A stretch of 64,000 nucleotides of DNA, from assembly GCA_963556255.1 (NCBI GenBank), contig OY744609.1:12915290-12979289 (forward strand). The letters run 5' to 3'. Shown piece after piece: positions 1-29,867 of the stretch. Each line of letters starts with the position of its first letter. Positions within the stretch are counted from its first letter, which is position 1. The position numbers were made by a program, and so were the translations under genes. The notes under the pieces are model-generated. The model did no database searches. It saw only the letters and a program-made list of their open reading frames with translations, and was not told where the DNA came from. The stretch comes from Allolobophora icterica. Its lineage: Eukaryota; Annelida; Clitellata; Crassiclitellata; Lumbricidae.

Positions 1-330
1 TAGTCGATAAGGTGCATGGAAGGGTCAGGGATTTTCTTGATTTGATCATGAAGGTCTAGGATGATGAATTCTGTTCTGGAATGGTTAAGGAGATTGGAGA
101 TTGGAAGACATCCACTGTGAGATTAGGTTAACCACGTTGAGTAATTGTGCGATGGAGGTGGAGAAAGAGCTTGCCGAGAGGGACATGTAGAATTGGGTGT
201 CGTCTGCGTAGAGATGGTGGCAAACAGTATGAATTTACGAGATGGTTTAAACGTGTGGGTATACAGTACCGGAATGAAGAGGAGTGGACCTAGGACGTAG
301 CCTTGAGGGACACCGCAGGAGAGCAGGAGG
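1..330 (-). mobile_element. LINE reverse transcriptase fragment (minus strand)
   Basis: Read on the minus strand, this stretch encodes pieces of a non-LTR retrotransposon reverse transcriptase: VPQGYVLGPLLF (the conserved PQG block) and then, after a frame change, YADDTQFYMSL, which holds the catalytic YADD box. Frames are broken, so this is a dead fragment. It runs off the left edge. The wording resembles L2/CR1-type LINEs, but the clade is not assigned. Confidence 0.7.
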
Positions 331-640
331 GGTTGCGACTTGCGAGCAGTGATTTATTAATTCGTGCCTTCTTTCTTTTTGTACAATATCAGTAGGTCTT
401 AGTATAATTATCCATTCTAGTGTTAAAGTACATATCTTTTGCGGTTTAACAATATTAGAGTGACTCATGGTGAAAGGATATTTCAACTGCAAGCCTACCA
501 CAATACATAAAATAAAAAAGGCCTAATAATTTTTTTCTTTTGCATGTGTTGGGGCCTCTCAAGTGTGGGCCCCTGCTCGGCCGAACATGCTGAACATGCC
601 TTAATCCGCCTCTGGGAAAACCATTTCAAAAACGAATATG
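331..640. other. no gene seen; one hAT-like terminus
   Basis: No coding potential is recognised. Around 590-612 the sequence ccgcctctg looks like the right end of a hAT-type element, but no matching left end or target duplication was found. Confidence 0.3.
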
Positions 641-1370
641 ATCTACAACGGCGGCACTGGTATCCACTCTCCAGAACATCACTGGGCTACTTAACACCAA
701 CGAATACGTAATCGTAATATCCATGGACTACAATAAAGCGTTCGACACGATCAGGCATGTGGTTGATGCAGAAGCGCTATCGGGTCTCGATATACCAGAC
801 AGCATCTATAACTAGCTCGTTAACTACATGGATAGTAGAAAGCACGTGACGAGTTACGAGGGAAACTATCGGGTGATGAAACCATCAGAGAAAGTCCAAG
901 TTTCTAACTGCATAGAGTTACAGGTCTGAGAGCAATTTACACCAATATAGGCAGCTGTTAGTTGTTGGACAATGGAGCTTAATGACGTGGTTCAAAGATC
1001 AGTATAGTTCAAGGATCAGATGTCGTTGGATGACCAGTATGCCTTCCGTCCAACTGAATCTACAATAACAGCATTGGTATCCATTCTGAAGAACATCACT
1101 GGGCGACGTAACACCAACGGATACGTTTTCGAAATATCAATGGACACGACGTGGCTCAAGGATCAATAGTCGGCCAACTAAATATATCATTGGAACATCT
1201 GACTTTCACCCACTGCAAGCCCAGAAGCGACTGTTGAAATATTATGCCGACGATTCTTATCTGTTGATCCGTTCAGAGCACAAGGAGACTGGTCAGGATG
1301 AACTGAAACATACGTCTGACTTGGTGGCTATGTAGAATCTGCATATGAGATTCAGCAAGTCTATATGAAT
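640..1370 (+). mobile_element. LINE reverse transcriptase fragments (plus strand)
   Basis: Plus-strand translation gives reverse transcriptase motif A as ISMDYNKAFDTIRH, a second partial copy of the upstream block (LDDQYAFRPTESTITALVS, then ISMD) and later KYYADDSYLLI, the catalytic YxDD box. The pieces are out of frame with each other and carry stops, and one block is present twice, so these are overlapping remains of at least two insertions of one non-LTR family. The nearby minus-strand fragment at 1-330 is from a different LINE. Confidence 0.75.
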
Positions 1371-1457
1371 AAAAGAATGTATAATACAATACAATACAAT
1401 ACCTGCCTTCATATACAGAGGATAAGAAAATGTAATGCTAAAACTTCATACCAATGG

Positions 1458-1495
1458 CATGGCATGGTATGGTATGGTATGGTATGGTATGGTAT
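1458..1495. repeat. (ATGGT)n pentanucleotide microsatellite
   Basis: About eight copies of the five-base unit atggt, with the first copies reading atggc. Confidence 0.9.
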
Positions 1496-1599
1496 CTGGG
1501 AATTTATAAAGCGCCTGTCACAGTGCGAACTATTCAGAGGCGCTCTCAGCGTGTGAGCCTCGCGGAAAGAGAAAAGAGTTTAAACGGTGAACAAGAGAG

Positions 1600-1772
<173 letters not shown>

Positions 1773-1779
1773 ACCCAGC

Positions 1780-1872
1780 AAGTAGGGTCCCACACAGTAC
1801 CAAGAGAAGAGAGTTCCATAGGGTTGGACCCGCGACAGCGAAAGTGTGAGACTGAGCCAGGGCAGACCTCAC
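1780..1872 (-). mobile_element. LINE 3' coding tail (L2/CR1-like)
   Basis: On the minus strand the peptide HTFAVAGPTLWNSL matches the conserved C-terminal 'F.VAGP.LWN.LP' block of L2/CR1-type LINE polyproteins. The microsatellite directly to its left has replaced what followed. Confidence 0.65.
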
Positions 1873-2267
1873 CCAGGGAACGAACAGATCAAGCCGATTC
1901 AGAAAACATATGACTGCCTTTCAAGGGTAACTTAAGGAACTGCACTTCGTCTACCCAATAACAATAGAGCTTACTGAGTTGTTATACAGCCAGACATTAT
2001 TATGACCTTTGCTGAAGCAGTAAGATGCAACTGTCTAACAAGAGACAAGTCAATTTGACACCAGACAGTTTACGAGTGTGTGGAGCATTATAGTCTGACA
2101 AGTCATACGACGTTACTGATGAGACTTTGGGCTTGATGAAAATCTGACTTTTATGTTGGGCAAGGTCCTGCTGTGAAAGCTTCTCTGAAAGTAGGAACTA
2201 ATAAAGTCTCTTACGCTGCCTCAACATGACGCATGAAAATTATCAGCAATAACCTCTCTATCGAGAC

Positions 2268-2419
2268 CAGTGGCGCCGCCGCCTATGTTTGTTGTACGGC
2301 TATTGCCGTAGGCCTACCACTCTTTAAGGTTTAACCGCCAAAAACATAAGTTTGCCGTACAGTTTTACCCAAACCCTCTAATTTGCCGTACTACTTTTCA
2401 AATCGTGGCGCCGCCACTG
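2268..2419. mobile_element. hAT-type MITE, 152 bp
   Basis: The element begins cagtggcgccgcc and ends ggcgccgccactg, a 13-bp terminal inverted repeat. It is flanked by near-identical 8-bp duplications atcgagac (2260-2267) and atcaagac (2420-2427). The 8-bp duplication and CAGTGGCG ends are hAT hallmarks. It is too short to encode a transposase. Confidence 0.8.
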
Positions 2420-2474
2420 ATCAAGACATCCCATACAAATTTACATACATGAGCGACCTACTTCTGATAGTAAT

Positions 2475-3774
2475 CATGGGCGCCGACTCTGCGAGGCCCG
2501 TGAGTGCCCAGCACCACCAGAAATAGGCCCTGCGAGGCCCGCCTATGCCCGGGCACCACCAGAAATCAGTCCCCAAAGAGCCCTTTTTAAGAGATTATTT
2601 TGCTAATGACAGTATTTATCCATAAAATAATATAACGTCTTTGTTATATTTTAATCTCAATTAACTTTATCACTCGTCCTGCAAGTTTTATGCTTTCAGT
2701 CTTGTCTCAAACACGACTGACACACTTGTATACTATAGACACAGGGACGAAACTGCTAGCTTAATTATCGCTTGAAAAAAACCTGCAGCGATAAGATCTC
2801 CTGCAACAGCCTTTGCAAAAAGAAATTCGCAGTTTTTAAAATACCAGGGAGACCTAGAGAAAAGCCATTTAGTTGTGAATCATTGTAACAAATAAAGACA
2901 TTATAATTATAAAAGAAAAGAATTAAGAAATGATACTGGAGAGAACCATGACATTTTGTAGAACTGTAACATTTCCATTGAAATTTTTGACACGAGTGGG
3001 ACATGTCCCATCCACCTTTAACAGTGAGGGGACACAGTATGCAGTTGTCCCCCATTTCTAAAGAGACTTTTGATTGCTGTTTTTGTTAATAATTGGCACG
3101 TCGATAGGCTATCAACACGTTGCCACCAACAAATAAAAAAAATTAATGAGTTTTGTTTATTATTATTCTGTTTATAGGCCGACTGTTTCGCACTATGTTA
3201 CTAATAGGCCTAAGTCAATAAACTTTAGATTTGAATTAGTTTGCTTGCGATTATGCAATTTGATGAAACTATATAGGCCTATCTACATGCCGTTACAAAG
3301 TGCCTGCCCCTTGCTTTTTAACGCATTTTTCGTGCACAAAAAGAGGTCAAAAAATTGTCCGCGCTCACGCGCGAATCAATAGGCCTATTATCCCAGTTCA
3401 AGTGTCCCCCTATCTGTCAAACAAGATCGCCGCCTCTGTGTAGAATGCAGTGTAGATTCTGCTGTCAGAGGTATAATTTCAATAAGTGTGTCCTAACTAA
3501 ATCCAACAAAGCAAATATAGAAAATCCCATAAAGTCAAAAAATTGAGAATTGACACTGGACGAGAGAAGCCACATATTTGTTATTTGACATTAATTTGCC
3601 ATTATAATTATAAAACAAAAGAATTGAGAATTGATATCGGAGAGAACTATGATTTTTGTAGCATTGTAACATTGTAACGAAAAAAGAGATCAAAAATTTT
3701 TTTCGCGCTTACGCGCGAACATTTTTTCGCTCTCTTTGGGCACTCACACTTTTTGGGTCAACTCGGCGCCTATG
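2475..3774. mobile_element. hAT-type element, 1.3 kb
   Basis: Ends are catgggcgccgac and ctcggcgcctatg (imperfect inverted repeat) and the flanks are a perfect 8-bp duplication, atagtaat (467-474 and 775-782 within the 2 kb and 3 kb blocks). Inside, a 45-bp unit is tandemly doubled near 2490-2575. A second internal duplication (about 2900-2965 versus 3600-3670, and 3330-3365 versus 3680-3720) shows the element grew by internal repetition. No intact transposase was recognised. Confidence 0.8.
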
Positions 3775-4125
3775 ATAGTAATATAATAGTTTCTAGTATT
3801 TAGTAATATTATTTTTGATCAGGTACACTGATGAATCTGTAATTCACTGATCTGCGGAGACAGCCCACTCTCTGACGCTGATTTGCTGGCGCTTCAATGG
3901 CTGAAGCTGCGGTGGAGCGAGGTGCAAGACCAAAAGATGTAGCACAAACGTTCCTTCTCGGTCAACAAGGCAAAACGACCCCTCGTGACTATGGGTTGGT
4001 GTTCAATCATCGTTATTTGATCATGTTCATGACCAGTCATCGTCATTATCAGTTTTAATGGTGCTTTTGTTGGTATTGCTATTGTTGTTGATATTGTTAT
4101 TTTCTTGGGTTTTGTAATTGGGGTT

Positions 4126-4200
4126 GTTCAGTAGGTTAGCATACTGGACTGTCAACCGAGAGGTTGGGATTGAAATTCCCAACGGGTGGGAAGAACAGGC
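4126..4200 (+). mobile_element. tRNA-like SINE head
   Basis: The sequence ttagcatactggactgtcaa followed by a B-box-like stretch (gggattgaaattccc) matches the tRNA-derived head of the SINE family whose minus-strand copy is at 4780-5080. The body is lost. Confidence 0.5.
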
Positions 4201-4559
4201 GATAAGGGGAGAATTGAATGAGAAATTAGAGATTAGCGTGCCAAACTGAAAAAAAACCTGAATCAGAGGCACACTGTGTCGAGCTCAGAAATCTATGCTT
4301 ACACTTCATATCAAGTGCTTTACATGTCACATTATATAACTCTACACCACTGCACTCCTTGTGCCACATGCCTGAACATAGACGTCCCAAAGGACAAAGG
4401 TTAGGATTAGGTCAAAGGTCACCCGAAGGCAGAATGCCTCTTGCGATCAGCTTAAAGGACTGTAGGCCCCTACACTTGTTGTAACTGTTATTAATATTAC
4501 TTTTAAATCGGCCAACTATATTCTTCGCTTTTGCTCATTCCTCATACCAGCAAATATGG

Positions 4560-4760
4560 CACTCGGTCAAATGGATACCTTGTCTTTTGTGCAGCACATG
4601 GTAACATTGTTGACTCTCAGGCGTTCTCAGTGGTTGGTCCAAGGCTTTGGAATTCACTGTTCAGTTCATCCGTAATGGTAATTGCCAATAAATTTATATA
4701 GCGCCACTTAAAGAGAAACTCGTCAGAGGCGCTCCGAGTGTTCTGCCACTTCTACAATGT
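4560..4760 (+). mobile_element. LINE 3' tail (L2/CR1-like)
   Basis: A short reading frame gives AFSVVGPRLWNSLF, the terminal LINE motif. It is followed by the 3'-end signature ttatatagcgccac that recurs across the window (12395, 29417, 47890, and reversed near 6098). Confidence 0.55.
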
Positions 4761-4779
4761 TCATTCAGAACTTAAGAAG

Positions 4780-5080
4780 AAGAAGAGCAGTCCCTCAAGC
4801 TAGCCCTGAGGCAGCCATGGGTAGGAAGAGTTAGCCACTTCATTTTCTTGGCCACGGCATATGAGGGAGGATGGCCAGTCCTCTCCTTCGCCATCTCATC
4901 TTCCCACCAACAGTGTACGGTCAGTGTACTCATTATAGCCGAGTTGGCTACGGGATCCAGGTGGAACAAAAATCTCGAACCAAATTTCTGCCCTGGCAGG
5001 GATTCGAATCCCCGACCTCTCGGTTGACAGTCCAACGCGCTAACCACTACAGTGACTACACTATCGAGCATCCCACCATT
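4780..5080 (-). mobile_element. tRNA-derived SINE (minus strand)
   Basis: The reverse complement starts as a tRNA-like gene: tggttagcgcgttggactgt, then a B box ggattcgaatccc (a tRNA-Asp-like head by the gtc at the anticodon position). A SINE body ends in agcttgagggactgctctt. Copies of the same family sit at 6870-7130 (plus) and 16640-16955 (minus). It is not a functional tRNA, because the tRNA part runs straight into a repeat body. Confidence 0.7.
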
Positions 5081-5418
5081 CAGAACTTATCTTGACTTAG
5101 ACTCATCTGTTTCAGCATTCATCTTAGCTTAAGTTTCTTTGACTGGCCTTATTTTTGATGAGTCAGAGAAACCTGATACTGTATGGACTCGTAAATGTGA
5201 AGTCGTCTTGGAGCATGTCTTATGACACACGGTGTAAAACCAGACTTCGTGTGAAGAGGAACGATGCTGAAAGCACTACACAGCAGTTCTTGTATGGCGC
5301 ATGAACCAAAATAGCATGTTAAGTTAATAGCTTAAGGGTGGATAACATCACTTTGCAGTAAGCAGGATGGGGTAGGTGAGTGCGAGGGAATAGCCTACAC
5401 TGTACATGTAGTTGAACT

Positions 5419-6135
5419 ATGTATGTTATTATTAGTATTATATGTTTGTGTTTGTTTCGTTACTGTATGGCAGTTCTTTTCCTAGTAGTTCTGATAGCAT
5501 GTTTACATGTGTATAATCACTGTTCTAATATGACAGTTTCTCGTTCTCTTTCACACGATGCTGCTGTGGTCCTCGCCCATGCCTTTGTTACTAATCGAAT
5601 TCACCATTGCTGCTCGATTCTAGCCGGTCTCGCACTCGGAGTCCTAGGGCGTCTGGATCGGGTTCTACGTTCAGCTGCTCGACTCGTCGGGCGTATCCCC
5701 AAGTACGCTCCTGTCTTTGCCTATAATGGGCGCTGTGTTGCACCGGCTCCCTATTGCCCAGCGTATTTCCTATCGGATCGCTGCCTTGGTCTCTCGCTGT
5801 CTTCTAGGCTGCGCTCCATCTTACCTTCGTGACCTTTGCCTCCCGGTGTCCGACGTCGTAGCGCGTCGGGCACTTCGCTCCTCGACCACAGGGGAGTTCT
5901 TGGTCCCACGTGCTCGTTCTTCTACTGGGCAGCGCCGGGCTTTCTCAGTTGAGGGTCCCTCCACTTGGAATGGGCTCCCGCTGGAACTGCGATTACTACC
6001 TCTGAATAATTTACCTGCTTTTAATAAATCACTTGTCTTTCTTTTTTTTAGCCGTGGCTGGACTCGTAGCGCTCCTGAGTAGGTATCTTGAAGGGGCGCT
6101 ATATAAATTTTCAGAGTGAATGAATGAATGGACAT
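5419..6135 (+). mobile_element. LINE 3' end, L2/CR1-like reverse transcriptase C-terminus
   Basis: Two overlapping frames give VLAHAFVTNRIHHCCSI, RVLRSAARLVGRIPKY, VLHRLPIAQRISYRIAALV and FSVEGPSTWNGLPLELR. These are the ordered blocks at the C-terminus of L2/CR1-type LINE proteins. One frameshift breaks it. The element ends in ggggcgctatataaattt and a short (gaat)n tail, the usual 3' end for this family. The minus-strand fragment at 47885-48700 is a relative. Confidence 0.85.
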
Positions 6136-6869
6136 TGACCTAACGTGTTACACTAGACAATGTTAGATTTCCTTGCATGAGACAGTTTCCTTATGCTAAA
6201 CTGTTTAACGTATGTATAATTGATGTTTAAGATTTAGGGATATACCACGCTTTCGAGATTCCAATGTAAATGAGCGGATGAGAACAGTTTGCTCTGGTTT
6301 CATATCTGATGTACGTCGAACATTCTGCCTTCTGGTGACCTTTGACCTCATCCTAACCTTTGTCCTTTGGGGCATCTATGTTCAGGTAGGTGGCATTAAA
6401 AGTGGCAGTAGTGTGAAGCACATTTACTGATGAAGTAACTTACTGAGGTTAGATGCGAGAAGTTAAATTGGTATGTAGTGCTACCTCAGCCTACCTGAGA
6501 TTAGATTCTGAAGGTTCAATTGGTATTTAGTGTTACCTGAGGGTAGATTCTAAAGGTTCAATTTTTGCAGAGTGTTACCTGAGGTTAGATTCTAAAGGTT
6601 TAATTGGTACGTATTGTTACCTTGACATTCATGTGTTCATGTTGATTGCCCTACTCGCAAGTAAACTGCAGCACAGAACATAATGCATATCCTCGGTGGG
6701 TTCAACTGAGTTTCCTTTCTCGACCTGTCATCTCAACATCAAATGAATAGCGTTTTGTAACAATCAGTTATACAGAATAGGTGCAGAGGTCAATAGGTTA
6801 ACCGAAAAGGGTCAGGTGGACATTGCATTACATAGCAGTAGGTTGCATATCCAATACTTAACATTCTCA

Positions 6870-7130
6870 ATGGATAATGGTTAACATGCTGGGCTTTCTG
6901 TTGAGAGGTCAGAAGTTCAAATCCCCATCAGGGCAGAGATTTGTTGTGTGTTTTGCGTTCTGCTTATGCCCCCCAAGCCAACTCAGTTACAATGAGTACA
7001 CTAACCATATGTCTATGTGAATATTGGGCAGCGATGAAGCAGGCTGGAGACCTGCTCCCATATGCCGAGGCAGAGAGAACGAAGTCGCTCACAGCTCATA
7101 CCCATGACTGCCTCTTAAGAGTAGCTTAAG
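6870..7130 (+). mobile_element. tRNA-derived SINE
   Basis: The tRNA-like head (ggttaacatgctgggctttc, then gttcaaatcccc as B box) is followed by the same SINE body as at 4780-5080: gctcatacccatgactgcct and cttaaggggctgct. Confidence 0.65.
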
Positions 7131-7184
7131 GGGCTGCTCGTTCGCTGAATTATGTTGCCCTAAATCTAATCTTTGCTATGTATG

Positions 7185-7356
7185 CAGGGGCGTCTACTAC
7201 ATAGAAACCTTGGAGCAAATGCTCCATCCAAAATATAGGGGGGGGGGAAATCTGTCAGTGTATGTGCCATCATCAATGTGGGGGGGGGAAGAGGAGGAAG
7301 AAAAGGGATGGGAGGGGAAGTTGCTCCAATGACTTCAGGGGGGATAGACACCCCTG
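7185..7356. mobile_element. hAT-type MITE, 172 bp
   Basis: Ends are caggggcgtcta and tagacacccctg, and the flanks are a perfect 8-bp duplication, tatgtatg (7177-7184, 7357-7364). The inside is G/A-rich. A second copy in the opposite orientation is at 41182-41349. Confidence 0.9.
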
Positions 7357-7436
7357 TATGTATGGATTGGTTTTTCTTTGAGTACCTGTTCCACTTGTGC
7401 TATCATTCTGAAGATGGTGTGGTAATCGTTTTGTAG

Positions 7437-25354
<17,918 letters not shown>

Positions 25355-25689
25355 AGCAGGTGCCTTGGTTGTCATAACACCTGACCAGAGTGGCCTCAGA
25401 AGATTTCATATTTTCCAGTACATTGATCAGGCGACTCTTGAAATTATAACCGTCTTGGGTTTTGGTTCAGATGATCGTTAGGTAGAGGGAATTGTACAAG
25501 TGGTTTCTGTGCATATAAAGTTGTATGCTATATTATTCGTGCATTTTCTGACAATAATATTGTGCAACCGTGATTTCTCGTTCATTCTCAGATTGTTGAC
25601 AGCTAACGTTATATGACAGTTTTTAATGTTTACAGAGAATCTTTAAAGTTTACAGCAGTGATGCCGCAGTTGACTGATGATCTATCTTT

Positions 25690-25935
25690 ATGGTTAATAA
25701 GAGTAATGTTCATGGTTGACTGATGATGTTTACAGTTGACTGATGATCTTTACGGTGTAATACAGTGGTGTTTTCAGTTGGCTGGTGATCATTATGGTGT
25801 AAAACATTGATGTTTACAGTTGACTGATGATTATTACAGTGTAATGCACCGATGTTTACAGTTGACTTAATGATCTTTACAGTGTCATCAGTGACATTCA
25901 CTGTTGATATAAGTAGCTTACAACAGTTATGTTTA
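25690..25935. repeat. minisatellite, about 39-bp unit
   Basis: About six imperfect copies of a unit containing tgtttacagttgactgatga, just downstream of the STARD3 stop codon. Confidence 0.85.
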
Positions 25936-26600
25936 CCGTTGACTGTAATAACGTTTACAGCTGAGTGCGAATTTTTACAGACTTTGGCAACTGAGTAACT
26001 TGTGCCTTATAACCAATTTTTACCTTTTTGGTACGTGTGTAGAACTGTTGATTGCAGAAGCTTTGTTAACATTACATTATGCTACATCACATTACGTTAT
26101 GCTATGTTACATTACATTATGTTACATTACATAACGTTACGGTGGGTGGCAAGTAATGGCAAAATTAATAAAACTTGTCTTTAACCGTTTTCAGAATTAT
26201 CCCTTTTTATCTGCCGCCTGGTTTATGTGCTGTATAATAAGCTATTCTCCCCTAACGACTTCGCGGTAACCAGTTCACACTGTACTAGGATGCTTGTTAG
26301 TTTCTGTTGATTTAGACAGTGAGTATTAGCCATGTAGTAATAATAATTTAGTAAGTGTTGATTACCACAGCAACTGAGTTCTGAGTAACATACTTTAGAT
26401 GAGTGAGCAGTACTCCAGCAGTTTAGTACTCTGCCAATAATTGCTGTGCATCCAAGTACTTAGAGCAGTTGGACTTATCACTATGAAAACAGTTGCATAA
26501 ACCTGCGCCTGAGTAATTGAATGTTGAGCAGCTCAGTGCCCGAACAGCCAAGCATTGAATAGCTGTACATTTGAGCCACAAAGTATTAACCAATGAATTA
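25936..26600. other. no gene seen
   Basis: Contains a short array of acattacgttatgct-like words (26068-26140) and otherwise no recognisable content. Confidence 0.4.
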
Positions 26601-26604
26601 TCAA

Positions 26605-26800
26605 CTTTGTGGGACACGGTAGCCAATTGGTTAGAGTGCTCACCTTGTAACGGGGAGAGTACAGGTTTGAGCGTTCCATGAGACGGTTACTGCGTAGGGA
26701 CCTTGAGCAAATCCTTCACTCACAATTGCTCAGCATCATCAATTGATGCTTCGTCATTAGATAGCAGCGCTTAATAAATGTGTAATAATAATAATAATAG
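26605..26800 (+). mobile_element. tRNA-derived SINE
   Basis: The head contains an A-box-like ccaattggttagagtgctca and a degenerate B box, then the body cgtagggaccttgagcaa. It ends in (taa)n. Confidence 0.7.
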
Positions 26801-27190
26801 CACAGTTGTTAAATTGCTGTGGTCATGTGTGCGATTCAGCCAAATAATATTTGATCATTGGACCACTTTCCTCCAATGAGTTTCAACAAGACATAATGAG
26901 GCTTGGAGTACACATGAAAAGCGCACTAGAGTTGCAAAATGACTGAATACAGTGGGACTCTATTATTTGCACCCATCACTGCCAAATGGCTTTCGTCAGG
27001 AACTGTTGATGATGATAATAAAGGCTTTTGTTGATTTTTCTTTTTACACAAGTACACGCGCAGAATTTATTTGAAACGAGATAAAGATGTCATATTGTTT
27101 GAGCGCGCAATCGAGCGCTACGGAGCATGAATAATTACTGCTTGCGCAGCAATAATTACGTCTATCATTCCAAGCTATCTGTTGAGCCTT

Positions 27191-27235
27191 TGTGATCAAT
27201 CCTGTTGCTTATAACAAGCAACAGGATTGATCACA
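27191..27235. repeat. perfect 20-bp inverted repeat, 5-base loop
   Basis: Arms tgtgatcaatcctgttgctt (27191-27210) and its exact reverse complement (27216-27235) flank ataac. It could form a strong hairpin in RNA or a cruciform. No poly-U follows, and nothing here suggests a bacterial-type terminator. Confidence 0.95.
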
Positions 27236-27659
27236 GATCCTATGAGCTACAGACTATGTGTCTTGTTATGACCACTGTGTATTATTAAATTCGACGCTGC
27301 TTTGCATGCTAATTACGTTGTTAAACAGTGTAGAACTGAAGAAGTCTGTACGGATTTTACGTTGTTTATTCTGGGCAACCAGTAAGTGCCATGTAATGGC
27401 TCTGACCTCTGCAAAGGATGGCTGAAAACCAGGGTTTACGGTTTTGAACGCAGTAGGAACAGTTTGGAGACAGAGAGAATGGTGTCCAGGAATGTGTGCT
27501 TTGGTGGAAAGGATTCACTGTGGCCTTCAGGCAGAGAATGATGTGGCTTTGTCGGGTAAAAACTAAAACTGCCAGATATTAGCATGCATCTGTGACTCGT
27601 TTTAGCCGCTGTTAATCATGTTAGCCTAAATGACTTGTGTTAGCCACAATGGGTTGTAT

Positions 27660-27835
27660 CTTTTGCAGTACGATATCCAATTGGCTTGTAAGTTGTAGCG
27701 TGGAGTACAGGTGTGAGCCTTTCTTAGATGGTTACTGTGTAGGACTTTGAGCAAGTTCTTTACTCACTATTGCTTAGCTCCTCCGATTTACAATTACTGA
27801 CCTTGTGAGCATAAAAAATGCAATATGATACTACT
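27660..27835 (+). mobile_element. tRNA-derived SINE, degraded
   Basis: Contains ccaattggcttgtaag as A box, a worn B box and the body tgtgtaggactttgagcaa shared with 26605-26800. Confidence 0.55.
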
Positions 27836-27840
27836 ATTAT

Positions 27841-28192
<352 letters not shown>

Positions 28193-28249
28193 CGGAGTAT
28201 GCAGTGTGGAGCATGAATTTTTGAGTGATTAGCTCTAGTCAACTACACA

Positions 28250-28740
28250 CGATTTCATTACTCGCCTCAAGTTCTTCCGATCCATATCCACACTACGCCT
28301 CAACTCTGGAACGAACTTCCCCCTTGAATTCCTCTTATTCTCAGTTCCTCCAACAATACCGCCACTCACTCACCGTCACATGCCTTAGGATCATTTACTC
28401 ATAACCCCACAGGCTTTCCACTACAAATTGAAGTCACATCTCCAAGAATTCCTAGCCTAATCCATCATGTGCTCTGCCTAGAACCTCCAATGCACATCGA
28501 CCTCTAGACAACCCCACTGATGCGACGCAGCACTCGTGAATAAGCTGGTGCTCTGCGCTTAGATTTAGAGTAGCGCTTTAGAAATTTGGAGATTACGATT
28601 GCTAATGCCTGAAATTTTACTAGCCAGTACGAGTACAGTTTGTCATGACAATTTGAGTATTTTTGGCATTGACGCTTGCCTCTAGGATTTTCGTCGATGA
28701 AATTTCCACTACGAACGGCCAAGAAGAAATGTAGCCTATC
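28250..28740 (+). mobile_element. LINE 3' end, L2-like
   Basis: Broken frames give STLRLNSGTNFPLEFLLFSV and HYKLKSHLQEFL, a LINE C-terminus. The 3' tail is gtgaataagctggtgctctg, gcgctttagaaatttggaga, ttacgatt. Related tails lie at 29180-29280, 29830-29930, 32100-32190 and 58745-59275. Confidence 0.65.
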
Positions 28741-28859
28741 GCTTGGTCATTTATATTATAGTTGTATACATGTACGACTTCAAATTAAGACATCGAAGGC
28801 ATGCTAAATATAATTACATGTAGTCCCCATTTCTCAGTATGTCTGTCTATCTGTCTGAC

Positions 28860-29106
28860 GGGAGTGGCACAGATCTACTTCGAGGCATCGACCTTCAGTC
28901 AGCCAACAACCCGAGCCTCGTGACCTTCGACCTCCGCTCTCAGAACCTCATCTGGTTCGACGAGGACAGGCTGAAGAACAGCATCAAGCGCATCTCGATC
29001 AAAGAAACTGTCCACTATCATATCCTCCCGACTCTTGTGAAAAGCAATCGTAACCGCAAACTGGAACATTTAAAGCGTTGCTTAAAAGCTAAGCGCCGAA
29101 CACGAG
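28860..29106 (+). repeat. plus-strand arm of an inverted duplication of a protein-like segment
   Basis: Encodes RGIDLQSANNPSLVTFDLRS and FDEDRLKNSIKRISIKETVH in one open frame. The minus-strand arm at 29868-30140 is nearly identical. Both run into the same LINE-tail sequence, so the pair looks like two copies of one mobile or captured unit. The protein is not recognised. Confidence 0.7.
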
Positions 29107-29639
29107 CTTGTCTGTCTGTCTGCCTGTCTGATCTTAACAAGGTTTTGGTCATTACAACCCCTCTGACTTAGAGCAGCCCTTGTGGATAAGCTGTTTCCCG
29201 ACACTTAGCCCTTAGACCTAGGGCCTATGTATAGACTTAAGAAATTTTGCAGTTTACGATTACGGTAAGGCTACCTTTCGTAAGAGTCGATACGACATGG
29301 TAGTCGACAGATGTGAGATCGTCCAACAGGACAGGTAGGCCCTATAGACGTCTAAAGCGTGCTACAGAGAGATTGGTTATGCTTAATTGTAATTGTAATT
29401 GTAATTGTAATCGAGGATTTATATAGCGCCACTCATAAACAGAGGCGCTCCCGACCCGTGTCAGTGTCTTCACTGACAAAGAGAAATGTTTTCAGGCGCT
29501 TGCGAGACTGGGCAGGAGACAGAGAGAAGAGGACAAGCCTAAAGCCCTGAGGGAGGCTTACATTACAACGAGTGTAGCATTGATCCATTCAATCTGCTGT
29601 TCCATTTCTATCTGCGTAAACAAAATCCACCGCTTCAGC

Positions 29640-29775
29640 TTGTCTGTCTGTCTGTCTGTCTGTTTGTTTCTGACTCTCTGTCTACGTCTGTCTCTCTGTG
29701 TGTCTGTCTCTGTCTGTCTCTCTCACTCTGTCTCTCTTTCTGTGTGTGTGTGTGTGTGTGTCTCTCTCTCTTCCT
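29640..29775. repeat. (TCTG)n, (TCTC)n and (TG)n microsatellites
   Basis: Compound simple repeat that creates Cys/Val/Ser-rich shadow ORFs. Confidence 0.95.
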
Positions 29776-29867
29776 CTGGTTTCTTAGCAATGGGATGTTA
29801 GTCTTCGTATACGGCATCACTGAACGTACCCTTCTGACTTGGAGCAGCCCTCGTGAATAAGCTCGTG

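Noticed and set aside
4780..5080. tRNA genes
   Set aside because: This and the other tRNA-like heads (6870, 16640, 26605, 27841, 49287, 56254, 62395) run directly into shared repeat bodies, so they are SINEs.
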